Assembly (NCBI RefSeq): GCF_001949145.1
Contig: NW_019091358.1
Coordinates: 1,472,619 to 1,536,618, forward strand
From: Acanthaster planci
Taxonomy: Eukaryota > Echinodermata > Asteroidea > Valvatida > Acanthasteridae
Length of the DNA: 64,000 nucleotides
Direction: 5' to 3'
Position 1 is the first letter of the stretch; each line of letters starts with the position of its first letter. The position numbers were made by a program, and so were the translations under genes. Shown one piece after another: positions 1 to 13,400 of the stretch. The notes under the pieces are model-generated. The model was given only the letters and a program-made list of their open reading frames with translations, was not told the DNA's origin and ran no database searches.

Positions 1-12
1 ATGAATATACAG

Positions 13-3000
13 GTTACAACCATCCTGCTGTGCTAGATGTAGTCAAAAACCCAGCTAACCTGGTGAGTTCATATCTGATACAAGGTAGCCGAGGTATGAT
101 TTGGCGGTCGGCATTTGTCCGTTAATGCGAACGATGATGATCTTTCCAAGGTCGGCATGACTTAGGTCATAACCAAAATCAAAATTATACGGACCACGTA
201 TATAATTTCAGCTGGTTGAAAATTGAGGCATGCATTAAGGGCCGCACTTTCCAATACCAAATTAACACTGTCGCATTATTTTTGTAATTGACAATTGTGG
301 GAGCCGCTCCATCCTCCGAAATTGATCCTGCAATTGCCAGTTCTATGCACGGTATCTATACGTTTATCACGTACATAATGCCAATTGGCATTAATCAAAC
401 TTGTTTTAGCCTTTATATAAAAAAAAAAACACCTTCAACTGCAACAGAAGAAAAATGATAAAGAATAGCGGCCCTTTCTTTTGTAGTGCCTACTCTTAAG
501 TTCAGGGCCAACAAACCCATTAAGGTCGCGGAACTACATTGTCAGAAAAGACGCATTCTGTTTGTCTCCGCGACTGTATATCGAGTCTGTTTTCCCCAAT
601 TCAATTTGACGCGTGGGCAGCTGGCATAAAGCAGTTGCATCTCGGCGAGCCATTAGGTAACTCCGGACGCGGCCCACGTCAGTCGTAAACGGCCCTACTT
701 TTACCGATGCCAGGTTTGCATTTTGTGCTCTTTCCCGTTTTTAATCATTCAGTAATGTAGGCCTAACCATTCCATTTTTCTCCAGAGCGTTTTCGCCAAT
801 CGGCCTGCATTAGGGTTCAAGCCGTCAAAGGAATATCCAGCTCAACTTACAAACGCGCTTGTTTCAGTAAGTATATCAGTGCTGCATTCCCAAAGCCTAT
901 AGCGAAGTGGGAGTAAAGAAAAAAACTGACCCGTCGGAGTTTTACAATTTTGTACATCAATCATCAGTCCGTAAAAGAAAATGTATGTGGCAAGAGACTG
1001 CGGTCTCGCGATTTCAGCTTTCATCCTGACAAAGCATTATTGAATTGAAGTTCCTTCCCGAACAATGCCCTAGACTGAGATTTTCCTATGGTGTACACGT
1101 TAACAACTCTCTGGCACTGTGCTTCAAAATGTGTAAGGTGTTGCTGGGCTAACTATACATCATCTTAGGAGAACTCAACTAATATGACAAATCAGTGAAG
1201 AAAATTGAAGAGGTAACTGCCCGTCCCATAAAATAGTGTTCAGTGCTCTGTTCATATAGAGTTATCCAGCCACTCACAATGCCGTACCTTTAAATTCTAT
1301 TATCAAGTTGCAGCTGCATCTTTAATCAAATTAAATTTTTTATTTGACACCGAGCAGTCTGACCTGGATTTTAATCGACATCTAAGGACAGTCTTCTTAT
1401 TAGTCACGATCTCTGTTTCCCCTCGCAACGAATTCTGAACAGGTTGCGCCAAGAGGCTTGAAGAATGTGCAAACTATGATGTGTGGCGCCTGCTCTGTGG
1501 AACATGCCCTCAAACAGACCTACATGTGGTACAGGGTTAGTATATCGCCGGCAGACTTTCATCCACTACTAAATCGTTCAATGGTACACAATTACAGTGC
1601 CCATGGAGTATTCCAATATAGTAAAAAGAAATCTGTAACCGATTGACATCTTGATGACATGTATTTTATGTTTGTAGCGTTTTTGTATGTAGTACTTGAG
1701 TGATTCTCAAACCTGACTACACAACTCTTCATTTGCTGTCGTTTGCATTGAAACCTTTGAATAAGCTTGTTCAGGTGCATACACACCCTGTCAACATCAG
1801 ACAGCGAATTAGACTAATCAGAATATACTGGGATGTTTAACCGAACATGCAAGGCCGTACCCCAGTTCTACGTATTCCAGTTTGTATATGAAACTCGATA
1901 TATGTCACTACTCTAATGTAACTCTCTCCGGCTGCTCCTCTGGTTAACAAGCAGCGACTGCTGCAAAGTCCCCTGCTCAAGAACAGCAGTGTCACGACCC
2001 CAGTCAAGCTCCATCTGAATAACATTCAGAGGATAGGTTCACAATGTGAAAGAATAAAAAAATACTGCATGGTGCACTGTTACAGGTTATCAAAGACCAC
2101 TCCAGCACTCACTGCAACTTAGAACTTTGTAGTGTTTGTATTGTACAAACGTTTCACAATTGTTTTCACAAACAAATCAGCAATGTGTGGCAGATAATAA
2201 AAGGTAGTCTGGCTCTTTGACACACCCTTACAAAATGAACCCTTGTTCATTTGACTTTCAGGCCCTCCAGACAGTTTTTCTGACCTACACAGATAATTAG
2301 GAATCAAAAAAAGTAACTACTGAATACAGTTGAATGTCCTTCGCGTACATGTTTGATGTTTGAAATACCACTGGCCTGTACAAAATCTTTGTGGAACTGG
2401 ATCTGTGTTGATTTTTTAGGCAAAGGAGAGAGGTGGGCCCCCAACACAAGAGGACCTCGAGACATGTCTCTTGAACAAGGTTAGTTCAAACACAGGTAGG
2501 GTGAATGAAATCACATGAAGGAGTATACCAGTCTAGAACATGGTACCTTAACTGAGGCATATAATAGCATTGTCACCAATACCGCATTTATCTTGTGTTC
2601 AATATTTATAGATTTGTTTTCTGAAAACAGCTTGGCTCATCCTCGTGCAAGTCTAGTCTTGTTAGACCCCAATGACAAGACCACCGGACTTGTGTTCTAA
2701 TTATGTTTTTCACACATTTAGCTTTAAAAACTAACTACATGTACCACCATAAAGCTGGAGATTCTTGTTATCTTGAATAGGAAAGCTGGTGCTTGTCATT
2801 TGAGAAGAAAACAAAATTAAAAATGACAGAGCTAGCTGTCTTATACACTATGATTTCTCAACTTGAAGCTTTCCGATGGACGCATACCCCATCTGTCCAC
2901 AATAAGTTAAATGTAAAGAGGTCAGAGTGTAAAGTGTAATTTGTATAAAAATGTTAATTCATCTGTAAGAGTTTCTGGGTAGGGTAAAGTTTTCTTTGCA

Positions 3001-6000
3001 TCATGGTCTGACTACCTGTGTACATTTTCTTTATACTCAATGGTCATTTTTATACAGGGAATTTATTGTATGTGAACAGATTTCCTTACCTCAAAAGTTC
3101 CAATCTTTAAGCGTACTGTTTATATGACTTACAGCAACCAGGAAATCCTAAATACAGTGTGCTGTCTTTTGATGGGTCTTTCCATGGAAGAACAGTAGGT
3201 GAGTAAGAAAACATGAAGTGGTTTCCATACATTTGGCTAAAATATACACTCTCCAATTGGGGAACCAGTGAGATATGAGGAAAGTTTGCCAATGATTATT
3301 CGAATTGCTGACATAGGATTTTACACTTTAAATCGATCGCAGCCCAGTATTCTGTCTGAAAAATAAGATTCCTACAAGTGGTTATTTGATACAAGCCTTT
3401 GAACTTCGCAATATTATGGGTAAACCCCATTCTTGTGTACAATAGTTCTGACCCAGTAAAAAGTCCAGAACGAAAATGTACGGAATCCTTCAAGTGTGAT
3501 TTTTCTTAGGGGATTTGGTATTGTGATGATTTTAAAAAATCCAGGCATTGTTTTCTGGTTTCTCAATGTAATTTACAATGAAAAAAATCACTTTCCGGGG
3601 TACATGCAGCCCTTGGTTTGAACACTTAATTGCACTACACAATTTAGAAAGCAAAATTTGAAATGGAAAACAAATATCTAATGATGCTGACAAATGAAGG
3701 TTGAGATTTTCCTCCCATATTTGCCCCCTTTTATCATTTTAGTCTTTATTATTCTTGTATTTTGTCAATTTTTCCTTAATCAACCTTCACAATTTATCAA
3801 ATGATCTTGCAATATGGAAATTAATGTTTGGACATAAAAAAAGAATGAGAAATTACTACGTACCTGATCAGACCCTAATGTAAAGAACTGGCAGCATGAA
3901 CTGGCTGCATAATTATAGGGCAATATTATGCCTTTAATCTACCTTGAGCAGAAGTACCCCCTCTTCAGTTGAAAAGTGCCTTGTTGGTGGGAAGTGTTCA
4001 TTTTGTTGATAGTGATGTGACCGCAACCCTTGCATTTCACAATCATGAAGCAGCAATAGAGAGCTTTTTGCCAAAGAGCACTTTCATTAAATGCTTAAGA
4101 AAATTGCGCCCTCTCTTGGTTCTGCTCAGGGCCCCGCAAATACCTCTACTAGTTATGCTTACTTTTTCATTTTGCAAATGAAAAACATTTACATAGGGTA
4201 TTTGGTACTGGTGTGTTTTGCACGAAAAGACAAAACCATCCAAAAATGTTCCAGACTCAAGTTGACTGACTTCAAGAACTTTCCAAATGCCTCCCCCAAC
4301 AGCCTGCCTCTCCCTGTCACACTCCAAGATCGCCCACAGGATTGACATTCCCACCTTGGATTGGCCCATTGCCCCATTTCCCCGACTGCAGTACCCACTG
4401 GACCAGTTTGAACAGGAGAACCGGGCCGAGGAGGACAGGTGTCTAGCCGAGGTGAGAGAACGTAAAATGAAACCGGCAATTGTCGGACATGGGGTACACT
4501 CTTAAAGTTAAGCCAGTATAATGTCACATGAAATACACAAAATGTGAAACACTTTAAGTCAATTTCAGTTTTATAAATATGTGGCCGCTGCTCACAAAAC
4601 TGCGGAAAAGTATGACACTGAATTTGCAACTTGATATACAGGAGTAAATTCAGGGTAGCCCTTTAACTATGCCAAATATCCATTTCCCCCTAAAATGGTC
4701 AGACTTTTAAAAAAAAATTACAAAAGATTTATTTGAACTACACCAAGTTTTCCGGGTTTGTCTGAAATTTCAAAACATTTTCCAAACTGCCTGATTTCCA
4801 CAAGTTCTCCTTTTTTCAAAAATTCACATAAACATCGTATTCTTCAAGAACCCACCCTATAAAAGCTACTTTTAACAGAAAACATGGTCTTCAGTATAAC
4901 CACTTCACTTTTTTCCGAGCCCCCCTAAATTTGGAGCCTAATACTCTGACTGTTCCCATGTGATTACTTTTGGATCACTTCCTGCTTCGCAGGTGTACTC
5001 CCAGATTGAGAGGCAGAAAAAGAAAGGAGAGCCGGTAGTGAGCATCATCGTGGAAGCCATACAAGCAGAGGGAGGCGACAACCATGCCACGCCCTATTTC
5101 TTCAAGCAGCTGCAAAATATTTCCAAGGAGGTGGGGAAGTGATGGCTTAATTCAGTGACATGCATGCAAATTGTCTTAACTGAAAAATAGGTGATGATTG
5201 CACATGCTGTCCTGCAGTAATAACATACAGGAATGCTTGTTTCCAGTAAGGATATGCAACATGTAGAATTGTTTTCTTTCAGAATGATAGTAAATTAGCT
5301 ATGCTAATGAGGTTGTCACCTGTGATCTGTGAAAGCACGAGAACTGACATTGCAAAATGTCCACAAGACGCTGCCTATGTCCTTATGAGGTAGATAACTT
5401 GTGAAGATGGTTTGTTTTAGCCAAATGATATTTCCCCTTGAGGGTCTCAAGACAGGCTGCTTTTATTATTGATTGTGCCTTATATGAAAATTATTGATTA
5501 AAAACTGGCCATTCAGTTGATCAAAACTGTCACTGAAAACAAAACAATCACTTGAGAAATAGTCATGAACTTGTGGCCCTCTATGAATCTTCTCACTGTC
5601 AATCAGTCAGATGTGACTTTTTTGAAACTTAGATTGGAGCATCTTTCGTCCTTGATGAGGTCCAGACAGGATGCCTCGCAACAGGAACCTTCTGGGCCCA
5701 CGAGGCATGGAACCTTCCAGAGCCACCTGACTTTGTCTGCTTCAGCAAGAAGATGCTGACGGCGGGCTATTACTTCAAGGAAGAGTTCAGGCCTGTTGGG
5801 GTAAGATGTGTATATGAGCCTCTTCATCCACATCTCAAAGCTTACCTTCTCTCCTAAAACTTACGTTTGTGCTCTTCCCTCCTAGAAAAGAACTACAATT
5901 TGATTAAACTTTAACCTAATTAGATCATTTGACAGGGAGGCAGGTTTGCAGAATTTATTTTGGACCACTGTTACTTTACATGAGGTTTAACACCTCATAC

Positions 6001-7786
6001 TTTGAATTGGGATCCTAACGGGTTTAGAATGTACAGGGATCATCTGTCAATTACATGGACCTACTAGGCAAAACTTTTCTCATTACCGAGTACCTGTATA
6101 TGTATTTCGCTTTGCAAAAGAATGTAGCTAGCCTGAATTACTCTTTTGCATGTAACCTTCAGCTGATGCAGATAGTTTCTTCACATTGACAAAACACACT
6201 AAAGACCTGCTCTTACTGCATGTCTGAAATTCTCTTTGGGGTCTTTCAAGTTAAAATAAAAACTTTATATTTTTTAAGGGGGGGGGCTTGGGGGAACACC
6301 ATGTGATACCATAAGGGGCGATGGTCATGATACAGATGTACAATGTAATATACATCACATATACTTCAGTGTCTTATGTCATATACTTTAGTTGTTGGTA
6401 AGTCCAAGAAATTTGTTTTTGTCTCTTGAGTTTGCTCACCACAAAAAAGTGGGGGCAGGAGATTTGATAGCCCATTCCCCACCTCAAAAAGTAGGGGGGG
6501 GGGGCTAATGTACCCCCTCTCCCCCAGGATTTACGCCCACGATGCCAACCAGTACAATGTAAAAGTTGGATCAGTTGCCCTGGAGATTCTCTGCAAAGTG
6601 AAAACTGACATAAATCTAGTGTTTGTCTCTACTACAGTAATGACATCCGAAAGATGAAAGCTGCAAGATTCACAAGTATTGCCATACACCCAACATTTCT
6701 GTATTGAACTGCACTGCAGGCCAATCGTGTCTTCAACACATGGATGGGTGACCCTCCCAAGGTACTTTTGTTGGAGGCCGTCATCAACCAAATAAGGAAG
6801 GATAACTTGCAGGATGTTGTGAAGATGTCTGGACAATATTTACTGCGAGGCTTGGAGGAACTGCAAGTATGAACTCTCATCTTCTGATTCACTTAAATCT
6901 ATCAGTTTAGGCTGTTGAGAGACCTTCAATTGCGGCTTGTGCAAATTCTGTTATGATAGTGCAGTGCATGAACCAGGATCATATTTCCTGGCTTCGCCAA
7001 CAACCGGATTTCACGCTTGTAATCACCAAGCACAAGAAAAATTCTAGATTCTTCTCTGCTGGAAGTAAGCAATTCTTTGGTGAGCCACAATGTACTGCAA
7101 CTGTTACCGTTAATATTTACTGCTATTAATAAATTTATTACTTGCAGTTAGCAGCATGTGCAGTTTCACCTACTTGGCAGTGAGCCAAGTAAAAATATGC
7201 ACACTAATGGTACACAATAACATTCATTAATGCCCAGAACAAAATTGCAGCTGAGACAACTGAATACAGAGAAATTCTGCTGTCAACCACGGCTCTCTGT
7301 TGGGATTTGGACTAACACACTTTTACACACCAACATGCAAGATCCAAGTTTGAGCTCACATTCCAGCCAGTGATATTTTTCACTCCTTTTGTCTTTGGTC
7401 TAATGCCACTAGGCCAGATATCCACACATTCTGTCTAGGGCCAGGGGCGTGGGGACATTCTGTGCTGTTGACTGCACAGACACCGATACAACTCTGAAGA
7501 TCGTGGCAGCAATGAGAAACGGAGGTACCAGTAATAGTCATGCACAAAATCCTTTTTTTTCCCTTATAAAAGGAACTTTATGATTTCAATTAGTAAAGCT
7601 TCTTAAAACTGAGTTGATATCTTACTGTGCTTCCATTTCTGGTTTTTTGCCATTTGTCGTGTATTAGGTGTTCAGATCGGTAACAGTGGGGCTCGATCAC
7701 TTAGATTCCGTCCCGCACTGATATTCCAGCCCAAGCATGTTGCCATTTTGCTTGAGAATCTTGAAGCTACCCTGGAGGCACTGTGA
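13..7786 (+). CDS. ABAT: 4-aminobutyrate aminotransferase (GABA transaminase), 3' part of the gene
   Basis: Mitochondrial PLP enzyme of GABA catabolism, converting GABA plus 2-oxoglutarate to succinate semialdehyde plus glutamate (class III aminotransferase). Exons read by GT..AG splicing with matching phases: 13-62, 786-866, 1443-1535, 2420-2479, 3135-3198, 4303-4451, 4993-5130, 5633-5800, 6720-6866, 7413-7524, 7668-7786 (TGA). They give about 392 codons against about 500 in vertebrate ABAT, so roughly the first 108 residues lie left of the window. Visible landmarks: VFANRPALG (exon 2); [11 protein letters not shown] (exon 3), which keeps the C-x-x-C that binds a 2Fe-2S cluster between subunits in pig enzyme; [10 protein letters not shown] (exon 5); [18 protein letters not shown] (exon 6); [12 protein letters not shown] (exon 7); DEVQTG and FSKKM with the PLP-binding lysine (exon 8); FNTWMGDP (exon 9); and the terminal LRFRPALIF (exon 11). 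No frame break is seen. The exon 1 start is the least certain boundary. Confidence 0.94.
3946..4137 (+). repeat. Dispersed SINE/MITE-like repeat, copy 1 (in ABAT intron)
   Basis: About 190 bases shared with copies at 35468-35635 and 42199-42388. Common stretches include GCAGAAG, TTCATTTTGTTG, a GCGACCG-like block, CATTTC..AGTC and GCGCCCTCTCTTGGT. This copy is the most diverged and sits in the intron between ABAT exons 3135-3198 and 4303-4451. Confidence 0.65.
6390..6545 (+). repeat. Dispersed G/C-homopolymer repeat in ABAT intron
   Basis: Shares an ordered series of blocks (CACCACAAA, TAGCCCAT, a G/C-rich run, TATACCCCC-like, AGGATTTACGCCCA) with the reverse complement of 43145-43270. It carries a run of about 13 G near 6495. 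Likely a mobile-element fragment fixed in the intron between exons 5633-5800 and 6720-6866. Confidence 0.6.
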
Positions 7787-9229
7787 AGACTGAATAACCA
7801 TAGCAACACCAGAAAAGCATGTCAACTCAAGAGTGCTCTCCTTGCCTCCGTGACAGCAAGATTTGTTGTACTATTTCGAAGTCACATGTATAACTGAACT
7901 CGAATCGTGTATGGCTTGCAGAATTAAATTCAGCTTGCAGGTTAAATTCTAAATAAATATAAATATAGGCATTCAAACATGAAGGGTGAGAAGTTTTTGT
8001 ACCATAGAGTCCTTAATTACGAACTAACAATGATCACTATGCACTTGTGCAATTAGTGTGCATACATGCATTACAGATTATACAACAATATCAACAGTGT
8101 TATTGATTCAAAGATGGGGCAAAAGTGCCTTGACGTGCTGGAATAGGGAAAGAGCGGTGTTGCCAAATTGTAGCACTTTCAATTTCCCCAAGTAACAACT
8201 GTCCTCATGATGAAGCATTCATTATTTTGCCCTTACTACAAAACCTTCACGCGAGGCAACACTTGGAAACAAGTAACATATAGGTGTTGTCTTCCATGCA
8301 GCTGCCAAGACAACCTACCCGTCGCTGATTGTGTTGCCAAAACCCTAAACCCCATTAATCTTGGACTTCTCAAACACTGCATTGTGACAACTCTTCAAAA
8401 ATGAACCACGATCCCAAATCTAACAACTACTATGTAATTAATTTCATTCCAATTGTGTATACAAGGTACTTATTTTGCAATTAATGTTCTCAGAATTGTT
8501 AACACAAAACTCGATAGCTTTTGCTGTGCAGTTTGTAGTCATTTCATCAGATTGGTTCTTGTTAAAGATATGTGGAGAGTGTGGATCATATTTTACAGTA
8601 ATTTTCTGTACTGTAGCATAAAATTGAGGAAATAATAATCTTATTGGAGCTTACAATTCTCTCTGTGCATGCCATCAAATACCCTTTCAGGGTCGGGGGA
8701 AAAAACAGAGGCCTGCCATTTGTACATGTATAGTCCCATGGCATGCAGTGACTCACAACTGTATTTACACTCTTACATGATTTGGGAAAGTCAGCAGCTC
8801 CAACCTCTCCTTGCCTAGTTCCAAGACTCCTCCTTTCCATCTCGTAAAATGACCGAACGGGGGAACAGCTTGCCTTGACCATACATGGATGACATAGCGG
8901 TCTTGAAATTACAGACGAGTCTGACAGTGGCTGCAGCCGCGACCAATAGAGTCATGTGCGATATCAAGCCGTAGCCCAAGCCATGATTTGGACATAGCCC
9001 TTCACTGGTGAGGGTGCATTGATTCCTTGCGAAAATGGCGGAATGATGCAGGGGCGTGTTTTAGCGACCATGGCAAGGAGCGTGTTTCTGCTTTGAAAGT
9101 TGGTTGGGCATTTTTGTGACTTTGGTGAGGCCCTTTTGACGTCGTCGTTCCACCCAAATGAGGACTTGAAGTTTCAATGCTAGATCAAAATGACGGAAAG
9201 GCGCACATAATTTTGGTGTCACCTCCAAG
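7787..9229. other. Intergenic space after GABA transaminase
   Basis: It holds the 3' UTR and AT-rich sequence without recognisable coding content. Open frames here lack splice context and homology. The right end (about 8990-9229) is less AT-rich and contains short upstream ATGs. A strong donor, CCAAG|gtaagt, sits at 9229/9230, compatible with a noncoding first exon of the doubtful small gene that follows. Confidence 0.4.
7952..7957 (+). promoter_or_regulatory. Candidate poly(A) signal of the GABA transaminase gene
   Basis: AATAAA lies 166 bases after the TGA stop and is the first canonical hexamer downstream. It is a plausible 3' end signal, but no transcript evidence is available. Confidence 0.4.
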
Positions 9230-9271
9230 GTAAGTGAATGATGTACATGTATCCCTAATTTGTTTTTGCAG

Positions 9272-10032
9272 GCAGCAATTCAAAATGGATCGTTGCTACT
9301 ATAACTACGACGAGAGAAAGGAACAGTAAGCGATTTTGATGTTCGTCAACAATGTTGCCTGCTACCGGAAGTTTGTTCCTGTCAGATAACACAACTGTTT
9401 ATTACCTGGTTATTGCTGTTATGTCACAAGCATGTCTCTGGGCAGGGTTAACGGAAACACACCCAAGGTGGGTTGGCAAAACATTAATGTCCTTCAACCG
9501 ACTTCAAGCCAAACAGTGCCAGTAAGGAAATCCAGGCTTACCCTGGGTGATGCCACAACTGTGGTCGCACCGCACTCATATACGTACTCTCAAATTTGAA
9601 CGCGTGCATACTTTGGCAACTTGGAACGCCCTATTAGTCAAAATGGAATACGTAATGCCTGCACATTCCGCCTATGATCTTGGTGCTGTTACGGTATTGC
9701 ATTTAATCCTGGTCGCCGCTCGAGCCTTTCTGCATACTGGAAAGTTTACCTTGCCGAATCCGTACTTCAGATCTTGTAGGCCGATGACGCACTGTCAATC
9801 TTCCGGATTTTGACGAGGAAGGCTGAGTGTGCAGCCTGTACATTGTGCGGTCTCGCTAAGTACTTCAGTGAGTGGTCTTGTATGTAGGAAGTGGAGACGT
9901 CCTCTGAGTTCTCGGCAACTGAGAATGAAACGTTTCAGACAACTTCTGAGTGGCATGGCAAGAACTTGTAACATTTTAAGCTTGATCTCCATACAGCTGC
10001 GATGGTCTCCTTTGTTGCGGCACAGTCCCTGA
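9272..10032 (+). other. Doubtful small gene: candidate coding exons between ABAT and TRMT61B
   Basis: After a polypyrimidine tract and acceptor (tttttgcag, ending at 9271), an ATG at 9285 opens MDRCYYNYDERKE and reaches a donor (gtaagc) at 9326. An acceptor at 9887 with matching phase would continue as a basic stretch (KWRRPLSSRQLRMKRFRQLL) to a stop at 10030-10032. A noncoding first exon could end at 9229. I recognise no family, and the model rests only on splice-like signals and reading frame. It could equally be chance or a lncRNA. Confidence 0.2.
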
Positions 10033-10079
10033 CAATACTAAATAATTGTTTCAAAACACGGTTTCAAGGGGGCGCGAGC

Positions 10080-10149
10080 ATGGATGTAAACATGCTGGCG
10101 AAGTTGGTCTTCGTGCAACTTTGCCAAACTGCTTCTTCGAGTTGTGAGG
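10080..10149 (+). other. Candidate first coding exon with signal-peptide-like N-terminus
   Basis: ATG at 10080 starts MDVNMLAKLVFVQLCQTASS and runs into a strong donor (gtaagc) at 10150. The translated piece looks like a short secretory signal, but no following exon could be identified on the + strand and the TRMT61B gene lies immediately to the right in antisense. Low confidence. Confidence 0.15.
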
Positions 10150-10442
10150 GTAAGCCCACGATGAATGGATGATTTAGTTGAATCATTAATGAGCCCACAC
10201 AAAGGCATACCACATCTGTGCATGCAATTTATGCAGGTAAAAATGTCCATTGTCTTTCATTAAGAAGTCAGATAGCAGTACTACTAATGACAGCCACCCG
10301 ATACACTTAGTTTGGAAAGTAAAGCCGTGTCCGACTCAGGTGTGACATGGCTATGAATTCAGTCCTTGCCCCTGAGGCACTATGGTGAATAGCCACAGCC
10401 GCAGGTAAAGATGCCCATTTTGGACATGGCTTAGCATCTCAC

Positions 10443-13400
10443 CTTGCTCTTCTGACTCACTGTCCGAGCCCATGCTGAGGGCTGGTTCCCCTAGGGAGAC
10501 ACCACTGTGGCGTTTGGCCTGGTGCACGAGCCACACCTTGTGGGTGACCTCCAGTGTCTTCTCAATGGTAAGTGGTAGGCCGTGGACGCGCAGGTATTCG
10601 GCCACCTGAACTATCTGTCAAAATCACAACGCACATACACGTCGCTCAGTCCGAGCAACAATGCTCCCAACTCTCATTTTAACAGATCCTTCAAATACAC
10701 TCAGAGGTTTGGCAGGACTTTGCAAGGGCAAGGACAGAAATACCAAGCTCAAAGGCTTTGAGGATCCCAAGCATAAATGCCAGGCAGCTGAGGGTCAAGG
10801 AGGGGACACTGGAGAGCGTTCTGGTTTTCCGATTTGGATATTTCAAACACCACGTCAATAACAACAAAAAAGTTGACATAATCTCATTGAAAGTGTAAAG
10901 AGAGAAGATTTTGAAGCATCTGGAGAGTTAGGGTTTGACTCTGCTATAGTTCAGAAATTAGAAAACAGACACTGTAAAAAGGAACGCGTCATTCTCATCT
11001 CTCCTGCAAATCAAAGACAAATTGACAAACCTGTGTTATATTAGCGATATACAGAGCAGCAGTCTTTCCTGATTTGAGTCGGGCGGCCAACGTAGGCAAG
11101 GCATCACATGGTCTCTCCATGTCAATGACTGCTCCATCCACCAACAATGCCGGGTCGAAATCTTTGTCACAGCTCTGTAATTTGCCTTAAAAAGTCACAA
11201 ATAACACAAGGCAGAAACATGAAAAAACAAAAAAACTAATACCTTGATGACATCCTGAAAGGCCATGGACAAACACCACCTAGCAAGCCAAGCATCTGAC
11301 ACACTGCTTGCAGAGCAAATTATCTTCAAGAGAGTATTTTTTTTATCACACACCTGAATGAAAGCAAACGTTTTCCGGCCAGGGTTGGTGGGGATGGCTG
11401 ATGTTCCAGGATGACACCCACTTTTTCACATTCTTGATGGCTCTCTTCACGTGCTCAGGCCTAGCATCAAAGGTGTGCACACATCCTTCTGGGCCAACTG
11501 CGAAAAATGGACAAAGTAACACTGCATGAGGCCAAAGATATGGCATTACCAGCTTTTGGGCACCAGCCTAACCTCTGTCATGGTTACCAGTCAGTCAACC
11601 AACATGAACGTACAAAGCCTATATGAAGAGGGTTCATATCAGGACGTTACATGTACACCAATAGTTTATAATCTGTCAATGCTCTCGGTTATGTAGTGTT
11701 AATTTGTGTACATGGACATATAGGTTTTGCAATACGAAACTACTACAAGTTTAGAACGATATGAAAAGTTCCTCCATGTGCCACATTAAGTGGGTGCCTA
11801 AACTTAAGCAATCACTGCATTAATCCACTGGTTTCTGTACAACCCCCCCCCAGAAAATTTCCCTGCTTATTTATTTACTCTCAATACTGCTGATTTTTTT
11901 CCGGATTTACCAGTGAAAAAATGTAACATACATGTACACATACATGAAAAAGCGGCACTCTGATGAATAATCCTGAATATCGGAGATTCAGTTGCGTACT
12001 GGTACCAACTCTTGGATCCCCATTCTCACAATGAGTTGTGGGGACAGGATTAATCGGACACTTGGCATTTCATTCATTCTGCACATCAGTGATTACGGTA
12101 TCTCCCGATTTAAGTCAGGTCATATTACCGTAATGCCTTTGGTTGCAACCAATTAGACCAGAATGTGAAAAGTGCTGTGCTTCCAACTTTCCATTAAACT
12201 AACGGTGCCAAACAGAGTCCATAAACATAAGATACATGTATGGTGCTAGTGGGCTAGTTGTACACACCTGCTCTGGACAGAAAGAGTGTCATTGCGCCGG
12301 AGCCAGTGCCTGCCTCAAGAATGACATCCCCCGGGCTGGCATCGATCATCATCAGCATGGTACAGCAATCCTGTCGGTCATATCACAGCAATAACAAAAC
12401 CTCATGTTCCTTCACAGATCAGCAGACTTACAGCTTACTGGTGCGATACTCCTACATGTATGCAGGACTTTGCCAAATATGTCATTTCAATGTGGAGGTA
12501 CACAGTGTAATTTGGAGATAACTGATGCAGTAATCAGTTCTTCATACTGTGGGAATTTTCTACACTCTTACTTTAAGATATTGGTTGGTACCCAACACTG
12601 AAAATAGGAGCAGCATATCACAGGTCTTTTGTCCAAGTTACACGTACTTCAGATTTTCAATTCACATCTAAGACAATGATAAATATAAAGGGCGTTTTTT
12701 TCATCTCCAGCTCCAAAATAGAAACAGAGTTTAGCAGGCAGTTAGTTTCCATTTAAGGTATACACTGACCTTTGGATAGGATATGACTGGTGTGCGCTTC
12801 ATGTACAGTACAAACTCCTCCAGGGACGGTCTGCGGATCAAGACGTCTATGCCCAAGTCTGTTGTGAAGGTCTTCCCTGCTGGATGGCCCACTACATCAG
12901 CATGCGAGATGGTGCCAAATTTGGAGCAGAAGTCCGTACCAGCACTCAGTTTGAACATTCTGGTCATGATTTGGGAAAGCATAGGGCACATTTGAGCGAT
13001 GGCAGGTTGTTCACCACCGGTAGATTTTGCCTGGTATCCAGGATGTATTCTGTGCACAGGTTACCAGGGAGAATCCACCGCTGGAGGATAGAAAGTCAAC
13101 AGATGGTCGTCGCTCAAACATGCCCATAAGTGTCAGCATAGTCAAGATTGACCTTTTTCAGGGAGACTGGGAACACGACTAAGGCTTAGAGAACCAAGAC
13201 CAAAATTCTGAGCTTAAAGTCTCTTGACCGAGCCTAAAACGTTTTTGCAAGGCTGAGATCTTCAAAATCTATCATTAAAACTGAAGGGACCATGCAATAC
13301 ACTTATTTTACTACAATCCATAAAACTGCACCTTTGCAGTTCCATTTTCAAGTTTTGTAATGCTATTTAAATCTACAGTTTTGAGTTTTTAGGTTTTAAT

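Noticed and set aside
10351-10442. Continuation of TRMT61B exon 6 to the in-frame stop at 10351
   Set aside because: A good donor (gtgaga) interrupts at 10442 and the continuation has no similarity to the family's C-terminus; not fully excluded.
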